Origin: Chthonomonadales bacterium | GTDB taxonomy: Bacteria > Armatimonadota > Chthonomonadetes > Chthonomonadales > CAJBBX01 | Length of the DNA: 63,936 bases | NCBI GenBank assembly: GCA_013360745.1 | Contig: JABWBA010000011.1 | Span: forward strand, 1 to 63,936 | Reading direction: 5' to 3' | Translations under genes and position numbers: made by a program | The notes under the pieces: generated by a model | Database searches by the model: none | The model's input: the letters and a program-made list of their open reading frames with translations, nothing else | What the model was told of the DNA's origin: nothing | Shown: positions 1 to 9,497 of the stretch, in pieces | Layout of the letters: each line of letters starts with the position of its first letter | Numbering within the stretch: the stretch's first letter is position 1

Positions 1-53
1 GGCTGATGGACGAATAACACGCCCAGAATCTGTGCCGACGGACTGTTGAACAA

Positions 54-124
54 GCGGGAAACGGGACTCGAACCCGCGACCCTCTGCTTGGGAAGCAGAT
101 GCTCTACCACTGAGCTATTCCCGC
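54..124 (-). tRNA. tRNA-Gly (anticodon CCC)
   Basis: Read on the minus strand the sequence folds as a cloverleaf of about 71 nt. The 5' acceptor strand GCGGGAA pairs with the 3' strand TTCCCGC. The D-arm contains GCTCAGTGGTAGAGC, the anticodon stem TCTGC/GCAGA closes a loop TTCCCAA with anticodon CCC, and the T-arm carries GGTTCGAGTCC. No CCA is encoded, so the 3' end would be added by the CCA-adding enzyme. Glycine identity follows from the anticodon. Confidence 0.95.
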
Positions 125-198
125 AATAGATTGGTTATTCTAACCCATCATCGACTCGGTGTCAAGATATGTGGATCCAACACATACCCGACGGATGC

Positions 199-228
199 TT
201 GACAACCGTTTTCGTGCGCGGGTATGAT
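199..228 (+). promoter_or_regulatory. Sigma-70 promoter of the ilv-leu leader
   Basis: TTGACA at 199-204 and TATGAT at 223-228 are separated by 18 bp. Transcription would begin near 235, just ahead of the T-box leader of ilvB. The match to the housekeeping sigma consensus is close (six of six and five of six). Confidence 0.8.
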
Positions 229-234
229 CAGCCC

Positions 235-505
235 AATAACCGAGTCATAAGGCTGTGACGAGGCCAGTACGGGTCCTGCTTCCGTTTCAGAGAGCTGTCG
301 GATGGTGCGAGACAGCAAGGGCAGACCCGGAAACTCCCCTCCGAGCCGACAGGCTGAACGGCAACGCTCAATAGGCCTGTACGGGTACGCCCGTTATCGC
401 GTATAGAGTGGGATTTGGGAAGCTGCGTCCAGCGGTTTTCCAAGCCTACAAGGGTGGTACCGCGTGAGTCAACCTCTCGTCCCTTGGGATGAGGGGTTTT
501 TTGTT
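235..505 (+). promoter_or_regulatory. T-box riboswitch, probably leucine-specific
   Basis: The T-box signature AGGGTGGTACCGCG lies at 451-464, followed by an intrinsic terminator, directly upstream of acetolactate synthase. Stem I landmarks are visible: an AGTA element at 266-269, a distal-loop region near 296-310, and GAA at 330-332 followed by the candidate specifier CTC (Leu) at 334-336. T-boxes sense uncharged tRNA; binding of the tRNA 3' end to the T-box bulge favours an antiterminator. Here AAGGG near 450 can pair with CCCTT at 481-485, in competition with the terminator. The leucine call depends on where stem I is drawn and is less certain than the T-box itself. Confidence 0.9.
473..505 (+). 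terminator. T-box regulated intrinsic terminator
   Basis: CCTCTCGTCCC (473-483) can pair with the GGGATGAGG region from 486 onward, and the hairpin is followed by TTTTTTGTTT. It sits between the T-box motif and ilvB and is the attenuator of the leader. Confidence 0.85.
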
Positions 506-552
506 TGTGGGCTGGAGCAGGGTCGCTGCACAGCGGAAAAGGAGCTTGATTC

Positions 553-2364
553 ATGAGCATGACGGGCGCTCGTATCCTACTGGAGTGTCTGAGACAAGAG
601 GAGGTTCGGCACATATTCGGATATCCCGGTGGTGTCGCCCTTCCCCTTTATGACGCACTCTATGACACCGAGGATGTGCAGCACTTCCTCGTTCGGCATG
701 AGCAGGGCGCGGCCCATATGGCGGATGGATATGCGCGTGCGTCCGGCAAAGTCGGCGTCTGCCTGGCCACCAGCGGCCCCGGTGCAACGAATCTCGTCAC
801 CGGACTGGCCACGGCCTATATGGACTCCGTCCCTGTGGTTGCCATCACCGGTCAGGTACGCACTCATGTGATCGGCAAGGACGCGTTTCAAGAGGCCGAT
901 ATCACAGGCATCACGGCGCCGATCACGAAGCATAACTACCTGATTAAGAACGTCGCCGATCTGCCCAGGATGGTTGCTGAGGCGTTTCATATCGCCCGGA
1001 CCGGCCGACCAGGTCCCGTGCTGTTGGATGTCCCGATGGATGTCAGCATCGCGACACTGGACTGGGAGCCGAGCCAATACGTGCGGGATCCGGATATTCC
1101 CAGCTACAAACCAACCACGCGCGGGCACGAGCGACAGATCCGCAAGGCGGCCGAAGCAATCGATCGCGCCGAGCGACCCGTCATGTTCGTCGGCGGAGGG
1201 GCCATCATCTCCGGAGCCGATGAAGAGGTCCGTGAACTGGCCCATCGCCGGAACATCCTCGTCACCACAAGCTTGATGGGTAAGGGCATCATCGACGAGA
1301 CGGACCCGCTGGCGCTTGGCATGCTTGGCATGCACGGAACGGCGTACGCCAATCATGCGGTCCACAACTGCGACCTTCTCATCGCGATCGGTGTCCGCTT
1401 CGACGACCGCGTTACGGGCCGGCTCGATCGCTTTGCCACCGGAGCGTCGGTCATCCATATCGACATCGATCCCGCTGAGATCGGCAAGATCCGAATGCCG
1501 GATGTTCCCATCGTGGGCGATGTCAAGAGCGTGCTCAGCGAGCTGCTGCAGCACATCCGCCCTGCCGAGCCGACGGAGTGGAACGCTAAGATTCGTGAAT
1601 GGCAAGAGCGCTTTCCACTGGCATATCCCTCCGACGGCAAACTGTATGCCGAGTATGTGATCAACCGACAGATGGAGGCGACTGGCCGGGACGCGATCAT
1701 GGCCACGGACGTCGGACAGCATCAGATGTGGGCCGCTCAGCATTATCGATGTCGTCGCCCCCGGCAATGGGTTACTAGCGGCGGATTGGGAACGATGGGC
1801 TTTGGCCTGCCAGCCGCGATTGGTGCGCAGGTTGCCTGCCCTGATAAGAGGGTGCTCTGCCTGAGCGGCGACGGCTCGTTTCAGATGTGCATCCAGGAGC
1901 TGATGACTGCCACGGTCTACAAGCTCCCGCTGATTGTATCGATCATCAACAACCGCTCGCTCGGTATGGTCCGGCAATGGCAGGAGCTGTTCTACAACCA
2001 GCGCTACAGCGAGGTCGATCTCGAGGCCTCTCCGGATTTCGTCAAGCTGACCGAAGCCTATGGCGGAATCGGACTCCGTGCGACGACGCCGGAGGAGTAC
2101 AACCAGGCGCTCGAAATCGCCCTCAAGGTCGATGATCGGCCCGTCGTGATCGATTGTGTCATCCCTACGGAGGAGCTGGTATACCCGATGATCCCGTCGG
2201 GCCAGAGCGTCGACGACATGCGCACGCGCGCCAACATCGAGGAGCTGAAGCCAAGCGTCGACGAGGACGCAGAGACATGGTCCTTCGAGGATACGGAGAA
2301 AGCGCTTGAGGAGTACGTCGCCAAGAACCAGACGGACGACGATCTCCAGAAAGGAGAGAAGTGA
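553..2364 (+). CDS. ilvB: Acetolactate synthase, large catalytic subunit
   Basis: Condenses two pyruvates to acetolactate (valine, leucine) or pyruvate with 2-oxobutyrate (isoleucine), using thiamine diphosphate. The 603-residue length is usual for the family. The three thiamine-enzyme domains are in order: the pyrimidine-binding domain with the conserved catalytic Glu (RHEQGAAHMADGYARASG), the central domain, and the pyrophosphate-binding domain with GDGSFQM...NNRSLGMVRQWQ. AAGGAG at 539-544 precedes the ATG. It is the first gene after the T-box and overlaps ilvN by one base, as expected for the two subunits. The C-terminal tail is acidic and rich in Glu. Confidence 0.97.
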   Translation: MSMTGARILLECLRQEEVRHIFGYPGGVALPLYDALYDTEDVQHFLVRHEQGAAHMADGYARASGKVGVCLATSGPGATNLVTGLATAYMDSVPVVAITGQVRTHVIGKDAFQEADITGITAPITKHNYLIKNVADLPRMVAEAFHIARTGRPGPVLLDVPMDVSIATLDWEPSQYVRDPDIPSYKPTTRGHERQIRKAAEAIDRAERPVMFVGGGAIISGADEEVRELAHRRNILVTTSLMGKGIIDETDPLALGMLGMHGTAYANHAVHNCDLLIAIGVRFDDRVTGRLDRFATGASVIHIDIDPAEIGKIRMPDVPIVGDVKSVLSELLQHIRPAEPTEWNAKIREWQERFPLAYPSDGKLYAEYVINRQMEATGRDAIMATDVGQHQMWAAQHYRCRRPRQWVTSGGLGTMGFGLPAAIGAQVACPDKRVLCLSGDGSFQMCIQELMTATVYKLPLIVSIINNRSLGMVRQWQELFYNQRYSEVDLEASPDFVKLTEAYGGIGLRATTPEEYNQALEIALKVDDRPVVIDCVIPTEELVYPMIPSGQSVDDMRTRANIEELKPSVDEDAETWSFEDTEKALEEYVAKNQTDDDLQKGEK

Positions 2365-2888
2365 TGGCAGATCCTGGCGCGACAGCGGTCAAGAGCTCGG
2401 CGCAGCAGCATGTGATCTCGGTACTGGTGGCCAACCATCCAGGCGTTCTGGCCCGCGTCGCAGGCCTCTTCGCCCGGCGTGGGTACAATATCGAATCGCT
2501 CGCGGTCTCGATCACGGACAAGCCCGATATGTCCCGTATGACGATCGTCGTAGGCGGCGATGAGTCGGTGCTTGAGCAGATCACCAAGCAGCTAAACAAA
2601 CTGATCGAGGTCGTTCGCGTCGCCGACTATAGCGATGGTCCCGCAGTCGAACGAGAACTCGGATTGATCAAGGTGAACGCCGAACCAAAAAACCGGGGTG
2701 AGATACTGCAGATCGTCGAAGTGTTTCGCGGACGGGTTATCGACATGAGCGATCGCACATTCGTGATCGAGGTCACCGGGAGCGCCGACAAGCTCGACAA
2801 GGTCGCTGAACTGCTCGGGACCTATGGTATTCGTGAAATGGTCCGGACGGGTGCGATCGCCATGGCGAGAGGCGCAAGAACCGCATAG
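2364..2888 (+). CDS. ilvN: Acetolactate synthase, small regulatory subunit
   Basis: Regulatory partner of IlvB that carries the feedback site for branched-chain amino acids. An N-terminal ACT domain is recognisable (HVISVLVANHPGVLARVAGLF followed by RRGYNIESLAV), and the C-terminal ALS_ss domain follows (RELGLIKVNAEPKNR, EVTGSADKLD). The chosen ATG overlaps the ilvB stop (TGATG) and has AAGGAG seven bases upstream; a GTG at 2361 would add one residue. The length of about 174 residues is normal. Symbol could equally be ilvH. Confidence 0.95.
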   Translation: MADPGATAVKSSAQQHVISVLVANHPGVLARVAGLFARRGYNIESLAVSITDKPDMSRMTIVVGGDESVLEQITKQLNKLIEVVRVADYSDGPAVERELGLIKVNAEPKNRGEILQIVEVFRGRVIDMSDRTFVIEVTGSADKLDKVAELLGTYGIREMVRTGAIAMARGARTA

Positions 2889-2890
2889 CC

Positions 2891-3265
2891 ATGGATGATA
2901 TGCGGGAGCTCATCACCGTGGAGCAGGCGGAGGCCGCGTTCCGGCTTCTCGCCCTCCTCGGTCCGCTTGTCGGTCTGGTCATCGGCGGCGCGATTGGCGT
3001 TCGCCGCGGTCTGGTCGTTCGGCGAGCGCTGATCGGCCTCGCACTGGGTGGTCTGACGGCGCTGAACTACGGGCTCTGGCGGCTCTACTGCCTGAACACG
3101 GACCGGCTGGGAGTGGATACAGTGCGCAATCTGGTAACGAACCTCGTACTGTTTGTCATGATTGGGGCCGTTGCGGGCATTGCCTATGGTCTGTTGGCTC
3201 GGCGTGTGTCAACTACCGGCATGGGATCAGCCGGCGAGGGAACGGATGGGTTGGGTGGATCGTGA
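2891..3265 (+). CDS. Small membrane protein of unknown function
   Basis: A 124-residue protein with three hydrophobic stretches: roughly residues 16-36 (LLALLGPLVGLVIGGAIG), 43-60 and 85-106 (LVTNLVLFVMIGAVAGIAYG). It would be an inner-membrane protein with a Gly/Ser-rich tail. I do not recognise a family. It starts two bases after the ilvN stop without an obvious Shine-Dalgarno, so it is probably read by reinitiation within the ilv transcript. Its place between ilvN and ilvC suggests shared transcription, not necessarily a shared role. Confidence 0.75.
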   Translation: MDDMRELITVEQAEAAFRLLALLGPLVGLVIGGAIGVRRGLVVRRALIGLALGGLTALNYGLWRLYCLNTDRLGVDTVRNLVTNLVLFVMIGAVAGIAYGLLARRVSTTGMGSAGEGTDGLGGS

Positions 3266-3363
3266 TCTACCCGGCGCTCTGGTCACGAAGTCCGTATTGG
3301 ATGGCCTGATGCATCGGTGCGGCGGATCGGTCAGCCGCACGGTCTATAGAGAGGAATGAGGGA

Positions 3364-4377
3364 ATGCCAGCGAAGGTGTATTACGAGGCGGATGCCGATA
3401 TGTCGCTACTGAAGACCCGGCGGCTCGCCGTGATCGGTTACGGAAGCCAGGGCCATGCCCATGCTCAGAATCTGCGGGACAGTGGTCTCGATGTTCGGAT
3501 TGGCCTTCGCCCCGGCAAGAGCTGGGATGCGGCGAAGCGGGACGGTTTTCTTGTCACGGATGTAGCGACGGCGGCTCGCGAATGCGATGTGATCATGGTC
3601 CTCGTAAATGATGAGTACCAGGCCCGCCTGTACCACGAATCCATCGCACCAGGGCTCACCGCAGGCAAAGCGCTCGCCTTCGCCCATGGCTTCAACATCC
3701 ACTTTGGTCAGATAGTGCCCGCGGCCGACGTCGATGTCTTCATGGTAGCCCCCAAGGGTCCGGGCCACCTGGTGCGTCGAGTCTACGCCGAAGGCCGTGG
3801 GGTGCCCTGCTTGATCGCGGTTCATCAGGATGCGACCGGCCATGCGCGTGATCTGGCGCTTGGCTGGGCTATGGGCGTGGGTGGGGCCCGAGCCGGCGTC
3901 CTGGAGACGACGTTTCAGGAGGAGACCGAGACCGACCTGTTCGGCGAGCAATCGGTCCTGTGCGGAGGGACGACTGCCCTGGTAAAGGCCGCGTTCGAAA
4001 CGCTGGTAGACGCGGGCTACCAGCCGGAAATCGCCTATTTCGAGTGCCTGCATGAGCTGAAACTCATCGTCGATCTGATGTACGAGGCGGGCATCGCCGG
4101 GATGCGGTATTCGGTGTCCGACACAGCCCAATACGGCGATATGACCCGAGGGCCACGGGTCATCGACGAATCCGTCCGCGCCCGAATGCGGGACATCCTG
4201 GGCGAAATCCAGAGCGGCGCCTTCGCGAAGGAATGGATCCTGGAGAATCAGGCTGGCCGACCCGTGTTTCGAGCGCTGGCCCGAAAGGATGAGCGTCATC
4301 TGATCGAAACGGTGGGCAAGGAGCTTCGATCCCTGATGAGCTGGGTCAAAAGCCCTGTCGATGGCCCTGTTGATTGA
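3364..4377 (+). CDS. ilvC: Ketol-acid reductoisomerase (class I)
   Basis: Converts acetolactate or acetohydroxybutyrate to the dihydroxy acid using NADPH and Mg2+. The Rossmann motif [13 protein letters not shown] is near residue 22, followed by GLRPGKSW, where the Ser in the cofactor loop is usual for NADPH enzymes. The C-terminal helical domain has the metal-binding [12 protein letters not shown] and [16 protein letters not shown]. The 337-residue length is that of short class I enzymes. GAGG precedes the ATG. The 98-bp gap upstream contains a 7-bp hairpin (GTGCGGC 3317-3323 with GCCGCAC 3334-3340) of unknown role. Confidence 0.97.
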   Translation: MPAKVYYEADADMSLLKTRRLAVIGYGSQGHAHAQNLRDSGLDVRIGLRPGKSWDAAKRDGFLVTDVATAARECDVIMVLVNDEYQARLYHESIAPGLTAGKALAFAHGFNIHFGQIVPAADVDVFMVAPKGPGHLVRRVYAEGRGVPCLIAVHQDATGHARDLALGWAMGVGGARAGVLETTFQEETETDLFGEQSVLCGGTTALVKAAFETLVDAGYQPEIAYFECLHELKLIVDLMYEAGIAGMRYSVSDTAQYGDMTRGPRVIDESVRARMRDILGEIQSGAFAKEWILENQAGRPVFRALARKDERHLIETVGKELRSLMSWVKSPVDGPVD

Positions 4378-4391
4378 TCGGCGCTGATCCG

Positions 4392-5936
4392 ATGGATTTC
4401 GTTCGAATATTCGACACCACCCTTCGGGACGGCGAACAATCCCCGGGCGCCTCGCTCAACGTCCATGAAAAGGTCGAGATTGCCCGGCAACTCGAACGGC
4501 TGGGAGTCGACGTCATCGAGGCCGGCTTCCCGATCTCCTCGCCGGGCGATTTCAATGCGGTCCGCGAGGTCTCTCGTGTCGTCCGAGACGCTGTTGTATG
4601 CGGCCTGACCAGAGCCGTGCCGAAGGATATCGACGTAGCCGTCGAAGCCCTCAAGGATGCGGTTCGACCCCGGATTCACACGGGCCTCGGGGTTTCCGAC
4701 GTTCACCTCCAGCACAAACTGCGCATCTCTCGCGAGGAAGCCAAGCGGCGCGGCGTGGAGGGCGTTCGATACGCGAAACGGTTTGTTGAGGATATCGAGT
4801 ACTTCCTCGAAGACGCAGGACGAGCGGATCCCGACTACCTTTGTGAGGTGGTTGAGGCGGTCATCGAGGCAGGAGCCACCGTCATCAACGTCCCCGATAC
4901 GACCGGCTTCGCCACGCCAGACGAGTTCGGAGCGCTCATCAGGTCGATCATCGAACGGGTACCGAATATCGATCGAGCCACCGTGTCGGTTCACTGTCAC
5001 GATGATCTGGGAATGGCGGTAGCCAACGCTCTTGCCGGCGTTCGCGCCGGCGCCAGGCAGGTCGAATGCACGATCAACGGCATCGGCGAACGAGCCGGGA
5101 ATACCAGCCTCGAAGAGGTCGTGATGGGACTGAAGGTCCGGGCAGCGCACTACCAGCTGCAGACCCGGATCATCACTCAGGAGCTGTACAAGACCAGTCG
5201 GTTGGTCTCGAACCTGACCGGCATCCTCGTGCAACCGAATAAAGCCATCATCGGCGCGAACGCCTTCGCTCATTCCTCGGGCATCCATCAGGACGGCGTC
5301 CTGAAAGAACGGACCACCTACGAGATCATCGATCCGAGGGAAGTCGGGATCCCCGAGAGCAAGATCCTGCTGACCGCGCGATCGGGACGACACGCGCTAA
5401 CCCATCGACTGGAGCAGCTTGGCTATACGCTGGACGAAACGCAGCTCGATCGCGTCTACGGCAGGTTCCTGCAAGTCGCGGATCAGAAGAAAATGGTCTA
5501 TGACGAGGACCTCGAGGTCATCGTTGCCGATGAGACGTCCTCGGTGCGCGTCACCTACGAGCTCGTTCAGGTGCAGGTTACCAGCGGCGACCGCAGCATT
5601 CCGACCGCCACGGTAAGCCTACGCGGTCCCGACGGTGCGGAGTTGACCGATAGTGACCACGGAACCGGTCCGGTCGATGCGATCTACAGGGCCATCAACC
5701 GGATCGTACAGACCGAGAACGAACTGATCGAGTTCTCGATCCAGGCGGTCACCGAAGGCATCGACGCTCTGGCCGAGGTGACGATTCGAATCCGCCATGG
5801 CCATAATATCTATACAGGTAGAGGTTCCCATTCCGACATCTGCGTCGCCAGTGCACGAGCCTATTTGCACGCGCTGAATCGCCTGATTGAGAACCGCGAG
5901 AGCACCGCGCCTGAAGTTGCTCTGGATCAGGTTTGA
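4392..5936 (+). CDS. leuA: 2-isopropylmalate synthase
   Basis: First committed step of leucine synthesis: acetyl-CoA plus 2-ketoisovalerate. The N-terminal TIM barrel opens with [16 protein letters not shown] and carries the metal-binding [16 protein letters not shown] and NGIGERAGN; the C-terminal LeuA dimer/allosteric domain (about residues 390-510) is present, so leucine feedback is expected. I use the ATG at 4392. An in-frame TTG at 4374 overlaps the ilvC stop and would add six residues; neither has a strong ribosome-binding site. The length of about 514 residues is typical. Confidence 0.95.
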   Translation: MDFVRIFDTTLRDGEQSPGASLNVHEKVEIARQLERLGVDVIEAGFPISSPGDFNAVREVSRVVRDAVVCGLTRAVPKDIDVAVEALKDAVRPRIHTGLGVSDVHLQHKLRISREEAKRRGVEGVRYAKRFVEDIEYFLEDAGRADPDYLCEVVEAVIEAGATVINVPDTTGFATPDEFGALIRSIIERVPNIDRATVSVHCHDDLGMAVANALAGVRAGARQVECTINGIGERAGNTSLEEVVMGLKVRAAHYQLQTRIITQELYKTSRLVSNLTGILVQPNKAIIGANAFAHSSGIHQDGVLKERTTYEIIDPREVGIPESKILLTARSGRHALTHRLEQLGYTLDETQLDRVYGRFLQVADQKKMVYDEDLEVIVADETSSVRVTYELVQVQVTSGDRSIPTATVSLRGPDGAELTDSDHGTGPVDAIYRAINRIVQTENELIEFSIQAVTEGIDALAEVTIRIRHGHNIYTGRGSHSDICVASARAYLHALNRLIENRESTAPEVALDQV

Positions 5937-7348
5937 TGACAACCACAACAAAAACCCTGTTCGAGAAAATCTGGGAGAGACACATCGTTGGCGAGGCCTC
6001 AAGCCATGAGCCGGCCCTCCTGTATATCGATCTCCAGCTCCTGCACGAAGTGACGTCGCCACAGGCCTTTGACGGGCTCCGCTTATCGGGCCGGAGCGTC
6101 CGATGCCCCGCACAGAATGTGGCGACGATGGACCATAACGTACCGACGACGGATCGTACGCAGCCAATCGCCGATCCTGTCAGTCGTGCGCAGATCGAGG
6201 CGCTCGTCGCCAACTGTCGGGAGTTCGGGATCAAGCTGTACGATCTCACCAGCCGGGATCAGGGCATCGTCCATGTGATCGGCCCGGAGCTCGGTCTTAC
6301 CCTGCCCGGGATGACCATCGTCTGCGGCGATAGCCATACCGCCACGCACGGCGCCTTCGGAGCGCTTGCTTTTGGGATCGGTACATCCGAAGTCGAGCAT
6401 GTGCTGGCCACGCAATGCCTGCTCCAATCCCAGCCACGTACCATGGAGATCCGTGTCACAGGATCCCTGCCTGTCGGGGTATCGGCAAAAGATATCATCC
6501 TCGGGATCATCGGGCAGATCGGCACGGATGGCGCCACCGGTCATGTGGTCGAGTACACAGGCGACACAATCCGCGACCTCAGTATGGAAGGGCGGATGAC
6601 GGTGTGCAACATGACGATTGAGGCCGGAGGCCGCGCTGGAATGATCGCCCCGGATGAGGTTACGTTCCGGTATATCCATGGGCGGGCCTGCGCTCCAAAA
6701 GGCGAACAATGGGACCGCGCACTCGAGGATTGGAGCACGCTCACCTCCGACGCCGGCGCCGTCTACGATCGCTCCATCACCTTCGATGCGCGCAGTCTGG
6801 AACCCTTCGTCACATGGGGCACCACCCCTGCCCAGACCCTGCCGGTATCCGCCTCGATTCCTGATCCTGACAGCCTGGAGACAGAGGCCGAGCGTGAGTC
6901 CGCGCGGGCGGCCCTCGCCTATATGGATCTGCGACCGCGCATGCCCATCAGCGACATTGCGCTGACGCATGTCTTCATCGGTTCCTGCACCAACGGGCGA
7001 ATCGAGGATCTGCGCGAAGCGGCTCGAATCGCTGCCGGAAAACGAGCATCCTCTGCGGTTCGTGCGCTGGTCGTACCGGGGTCGATGGCGGTCAAACGTC
7101 AGGCCGAGGCCGAGGGCCTCGATCGCATCTTCATGGAGGCTGGAATGGAATGGCGCGAACCCGGGTGCTCCATGTGTCTCGGTATGAATCCCGACACACT
7201 CAAGCCGGGAGAGCGGTGCGCCTCGACATCGAATCGCAACTTCGAAGGGCGGCAGGGTAAGGGAGGCAGGACCCATCTGATGAGTCCTGCCATGGCAGCG
7301 GCGGCCGCCATCGCCGGCCATATCGTCGATGTCCGGGAATGGGAGTAG
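5936..7348 (+). CDS. leuC: 3-isopropylmalate dehydratase, large subunit
   Basis: Aconitase-family enzyme that, with LeuD, isomerises 2- to 3-isopropylmalate. Iron-sulfur ligands are visible in GSCTNGR and GCSMCLG, with the family motifs [26 protein letters not shown] and [11 protein letters not shown]. The ATG overlaps the leuA stop (TGATG), implying coupling. The length of 470 residues is standard. LeuD follows after nine bases. Confidence 0.97.
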   Translation: MTTTTKTLFEKIWERHIVGEASSHEPALLYIDLQLLHEVTSPQAFDGLRLSGRSVRCPAQNVATMDHNVPTTDRTQPIADPVSRAQIEALVANCREFGIKLYDLTSRDQGIVHVIGPELGLTLPGMTIVCGDSHTATHGAFGALAFGIGTSEVEHVLATQCLLQSQPRTMEIRVTGSLPVGVSAKDIILGIIGQIGTDGATGHVVEYTGDTIRDLSMEGRMTVCNMTIEAGGRAGMIAPDEVTFRYIHGRACAPKGEQWDRALEDWSTLTSDAGAVYDRSITFDARSLEPFVTWGTTPAQTLPVSASIPDPDSLETEAERESARAALAYMDLRPRMPISDIALTHVFIGSCTNGRIEDLREAARIAAGKRASSAVRALVVPGSMAVKRQAEAEGLDRIFMEAGMEWREPGCSMCLGMNPDTLKPGERCASTSNRNFEGRQGKGGRTHLMSPAMAAAAAIAGHIVDVREWE

Positions 7349-7357
7349 ATAGCAACG

Positions 7358-7972
7358 ATGGAACCACTGATACGCCTTGATGGTCTCGCCGCGCCTTTGA
7401 ACCGGATCAATGTCGACACGGACCAGATCGTACCCAAGCAGTTCCTGAAGCGGATCGGGAAGACCGGCTTTGCCGATGCCCTGTTCTTCGATTGGCGGTT
7501 TCTGCCCAACGGAGATCCCGATCCTGATTTCGTCCTGAATCGACCGGAGTACCGTGGCGCTGAGGTACTCATCACCGGACGGAACTTCGGTTGCGGCTCC
7601 TCTCGGGAGCATGCTCCGTGGGCGCTGAGGGATTTCGGGTTCCGCGCCCTCGTTGCGCCTTCGTTCGCGGACATCTTCCGCCAGAACTGCTATCGCAACG
7701 GTCTCCTACCTATCGAAGTGCCGGAAGCAATCGCCCAACAGATGCTCATGCATGCGGAACGATCCGGATATCGCGTTTGCGTCGATCTGGAAACCTTGAC
7801 CATCTCGGACACGTATGGGTTCGCACACACCTTCACCATGGACGACTTCTGGCGGCAATGCATGATGAACGGCACCGACGAGATCGAGCTAACCCTTCAA
7901 CGACAACCAGAGATCGTGGCCTACGAACGTACTCGCCCCGCCTGGATGCCTGCCGTGTCCCGGACGGCCTGA
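7358..7972 (+). CDS. leuD: 3-isopropylmalate dehydratase, small subunit
   Basis: Swivel-domain partner of LeuC. Conserved motifs NVDTDQIVPKQFLK (near residue 20) and GRNFGCGSSREHAPWAL are intact, and the 204-residue length is usual for the bacterial form. It directly follows leuC in the operon. leuB, needed for the next step, is not in the window. Confidence 0.97.
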   Translation: MEPLIRLDGLAAPLNRINVDTDQIVPKQFLKRIGKTGFADALFFDWRFLPNGDPDPDFVLNRPEYRGAEVLITGRNFGCGSSREHAPWALRDFGFRALVAPSFADIFRQNCYRNGLLPIEVPEAIAQQMLMHAERSGYRVCVDLETLTISDTYGFAHTFTMDDFWRQCMMNGTDEIELTLQRQPEIVAYERTRPAWMPAVSRTA

Positions 7973-7973
7973 T

Positions 7974-8555
7974 ATGGAGAGGGTTTCGGTCTTCGTCGAT
8001 GGCGCCAATATGTACTATGCCCAGAAGCGACTGGGCTGGTACATCGACTATCGCCGCGTACTCGCGCATTTCGCCTGGCAAGGGGATTGCGAACTCAGCG
8101 AGGCTTACTACTACACCGGTACGGATTCCCCCCCGAGAAGTCGGGAGACGGCATTCTTTGAATACCTGAACCACGCGGGATTCACCGTGCGGGCGAAGAG
8201 CGTGAAACAGGTAACGGACGATGTGACGGGTGAAACGGTTGAGAGGGCCAGCCTCGACATCGAGATGGTCATCGATCTCTTCAACACGAGCAGCCGCTAC
8301 GACACATGTGTCCTGATGAGCGGCAACGGCGATTTCGAGCGGGTTCTTGAGGTTCTCCGTGCGCGGGGTAAGCGCGTCATCGTTGTCGGTCTGCCCGAGA
8401 TGACCGCACGCGAACTACGTAACGCGGCGGGAGCCAACTATATCGAACTAAGGCGACTCGAGCCGACGATCGCTCGTACCGATCGACTTCCTGAGCCCGA
8501 CGCCGAAGCCGAGGAGACCGAGGAGGCCGGGGACCCCCTGCCCCCGAACGGATAG
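7974..8555 (+). CDS. NYN-domain (LabA/DUF88) putative ribonuclease
   Basis: A PIN-like NYN domain fills residues 1-150. The acidic metal-site residues expected of the fold can be seen in VFVDGANMYYA, in SLDIEMVIDLF and in LMSGNGDFERVLEVL. The C-terminal tail is acidic (Glu-rich) and probably disordered. Proteins of this family are proposed RNases or regulators with varied roles. It starts one base after the leuD stop, so it belongs to the leucine transcript; its substrate is unknown. Confidence 0.85.
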   Translation: MERVSVFVDGANMYYAQKRLGWYIDYRRVLAHFAWQGDCELSEAYYYTGTDSPPRSRETAFFEYLNHAGFTVRAKSVKQVTDDVTGETVERASLDIEMVIDLFNTSSRYDTCVLMSGNGDFERVLEVLRARGKRVIVVGLPEMTARELRNAAGANYIELRRLEPTIARTDRLPEPDAEAEETEEAGDPLPPNG

Positions 8556-8676
8556 GCCGAGCTCTCTAGCGCGGTGGTGATACTGGACCAGCCCCTACGA
8601 ATAATGGCGAATCTCGAATCCGTACCACAGGTTCTTGTTGATTGGCTGCGACGCTAGTACCCTTTCCTGCCACGCG

Positions 8677-9162
8677 ATGATTCGTACCGGCGCCAGACGG
8701 GATATCGATGCGATCGTGGCCCTGTGGTCTGAGATGGCCAACGAGCATAGAACGATGGATCCACGATACACCTTCGCGCCCGAGGCGCCCGCTGCGGTCG
8801 CCCGACATATCAGGCGCTCTATGGCCTGCAACGATTCACGCGTATTCGTTGCCGATCTGCATGGTCGGCCGATCGGCTATATCCTCGCGGAGGTCCACCG
8901 TCGGTCGCCGATCTATCCGATCGGTGTCTACGGCTGCATTTCGGACCTGTGCGTAACGATCTCGGAACGACGCCGCGGGATCGGGAGCGCGCTTGTACGC
9001 CACACGTTTCGATGGTTCGAGACGCGAGGCGTAACGGCAAGCGAACTCCACGCAGCCGAGCTCAATCAGACGGCGCAGGCGTTCTGGCGAGCGATGGGAT
9101 ACGAACCGTATATACGGCTGATGCGCCGTTCGATGTACGCAGGTGAGGAGATGGAACAGTGA
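8677..9162 (+). CDS. GNAT-family N-acetyltransferase
   Basis: About 161 residues starting MIRTGARRDIDAIVALW, with the acetyl-CoA pyrophosphate-binding motif in RRRGIGSALVRHTF and the family's C-terminal ELHAAELNQTAQAFWRAMGYEP. This looks like a full single-domain GNAT enzyme of unknown substrate. I use the ATG at 8677; an upstream TTG at 8635 would add 14 unlikely residues. No clear Shine-Dalgarno. It overlaps the PII gene by four bases. The 121 bases before it hold nothing recognisable. Confidence 0.85.
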   Translation: MIRTGARRDIDAIVALWSEMANEHRTMDPRYTFAPEAPAAVARHIRRSMACNDSRVFVADLHGRPIGYILAEVHRRSPIYPIGVYGCISDLCVTISERRRGIGSALVRHTFRWFETRGVTASELHAAELNQTAQAFWRAMGYEPYIRLMRRSMYAGEEMEQ

Positions 9163-9497
9163 AGCGAGTGGAGTGTGTAATCAGGCCGATCAAGATGGAT
9201 GATGTAAAGGAAGCGCTTGTGGCCATCGGTGTCTCGGGCATGACCGTAACCGATGTTCGGGGCTACGGACGACAGCGGGGACGCACCGAGAAGTACCGAG
9301 GCAATACCTATATCATCAACCTACTGCCAAAGGTAAAGGTGGAGTTCGTCGTCGCGGATGAACGAGCCGACGAAGTCGTTGAGGTGATCCTGGAAGCCGC
9401 ACGGACCGGCGAGATCGGTGATGGTAAGGTGTTCGTTTCGGATGTCGAGGAAGCAGTACGCATCCGGACGGGCGAACGAGGTCTGGCCGCCCTATGA
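9159..9497 (+). CDS. glnB: Nitrogen regulatory protein PII
   Basis: A 112-residue PII trimer subunit that integrates 2-oxoglutarate, ATP/ADP and usually glutamine status. The opening MKRVECVIRPIKMDDVKEAL, the T-loop with Tyr51 (the uridylylation position in proteobacterial PII) and the C-terminal signature TGEIGDGKVFV are all intact. The GTG start overlaps the acetyltransferase stop (GTGA), and the stop overlaps the cimA start (ATGA). No amtB or glnA is nearby, which is unusual for PII and suggests it acts on, or is co-expressed with, the citramalate synthase. GlnB and GlnK cannot be told apart here. Confidence 0.95.
   Translation: MKRVECVIRPIKMDDVKEALVAIGVSGMTVTDVRGYGRQRGRTEKYRGNTYIINLLPKVKVEFVVADERADEVVEVILEAARTGEIGDGKVFVSDVEEAVRIRTGERGLAAL

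Noticed and set aside
577-1977. 466-codon open frame antisense to ilvB
   Set aside because: It lies entirely opposite a strongly conserved gene, has no family motifs, and long antisense frames are expected with GC-rich third positions.
6083-7612. 509-codon open frame antisense to leuC and leuD
   Set aside because: Shadow of two conserved genes; composition (many His, Arg, Asp) shows it is the reverse of coding sequence.
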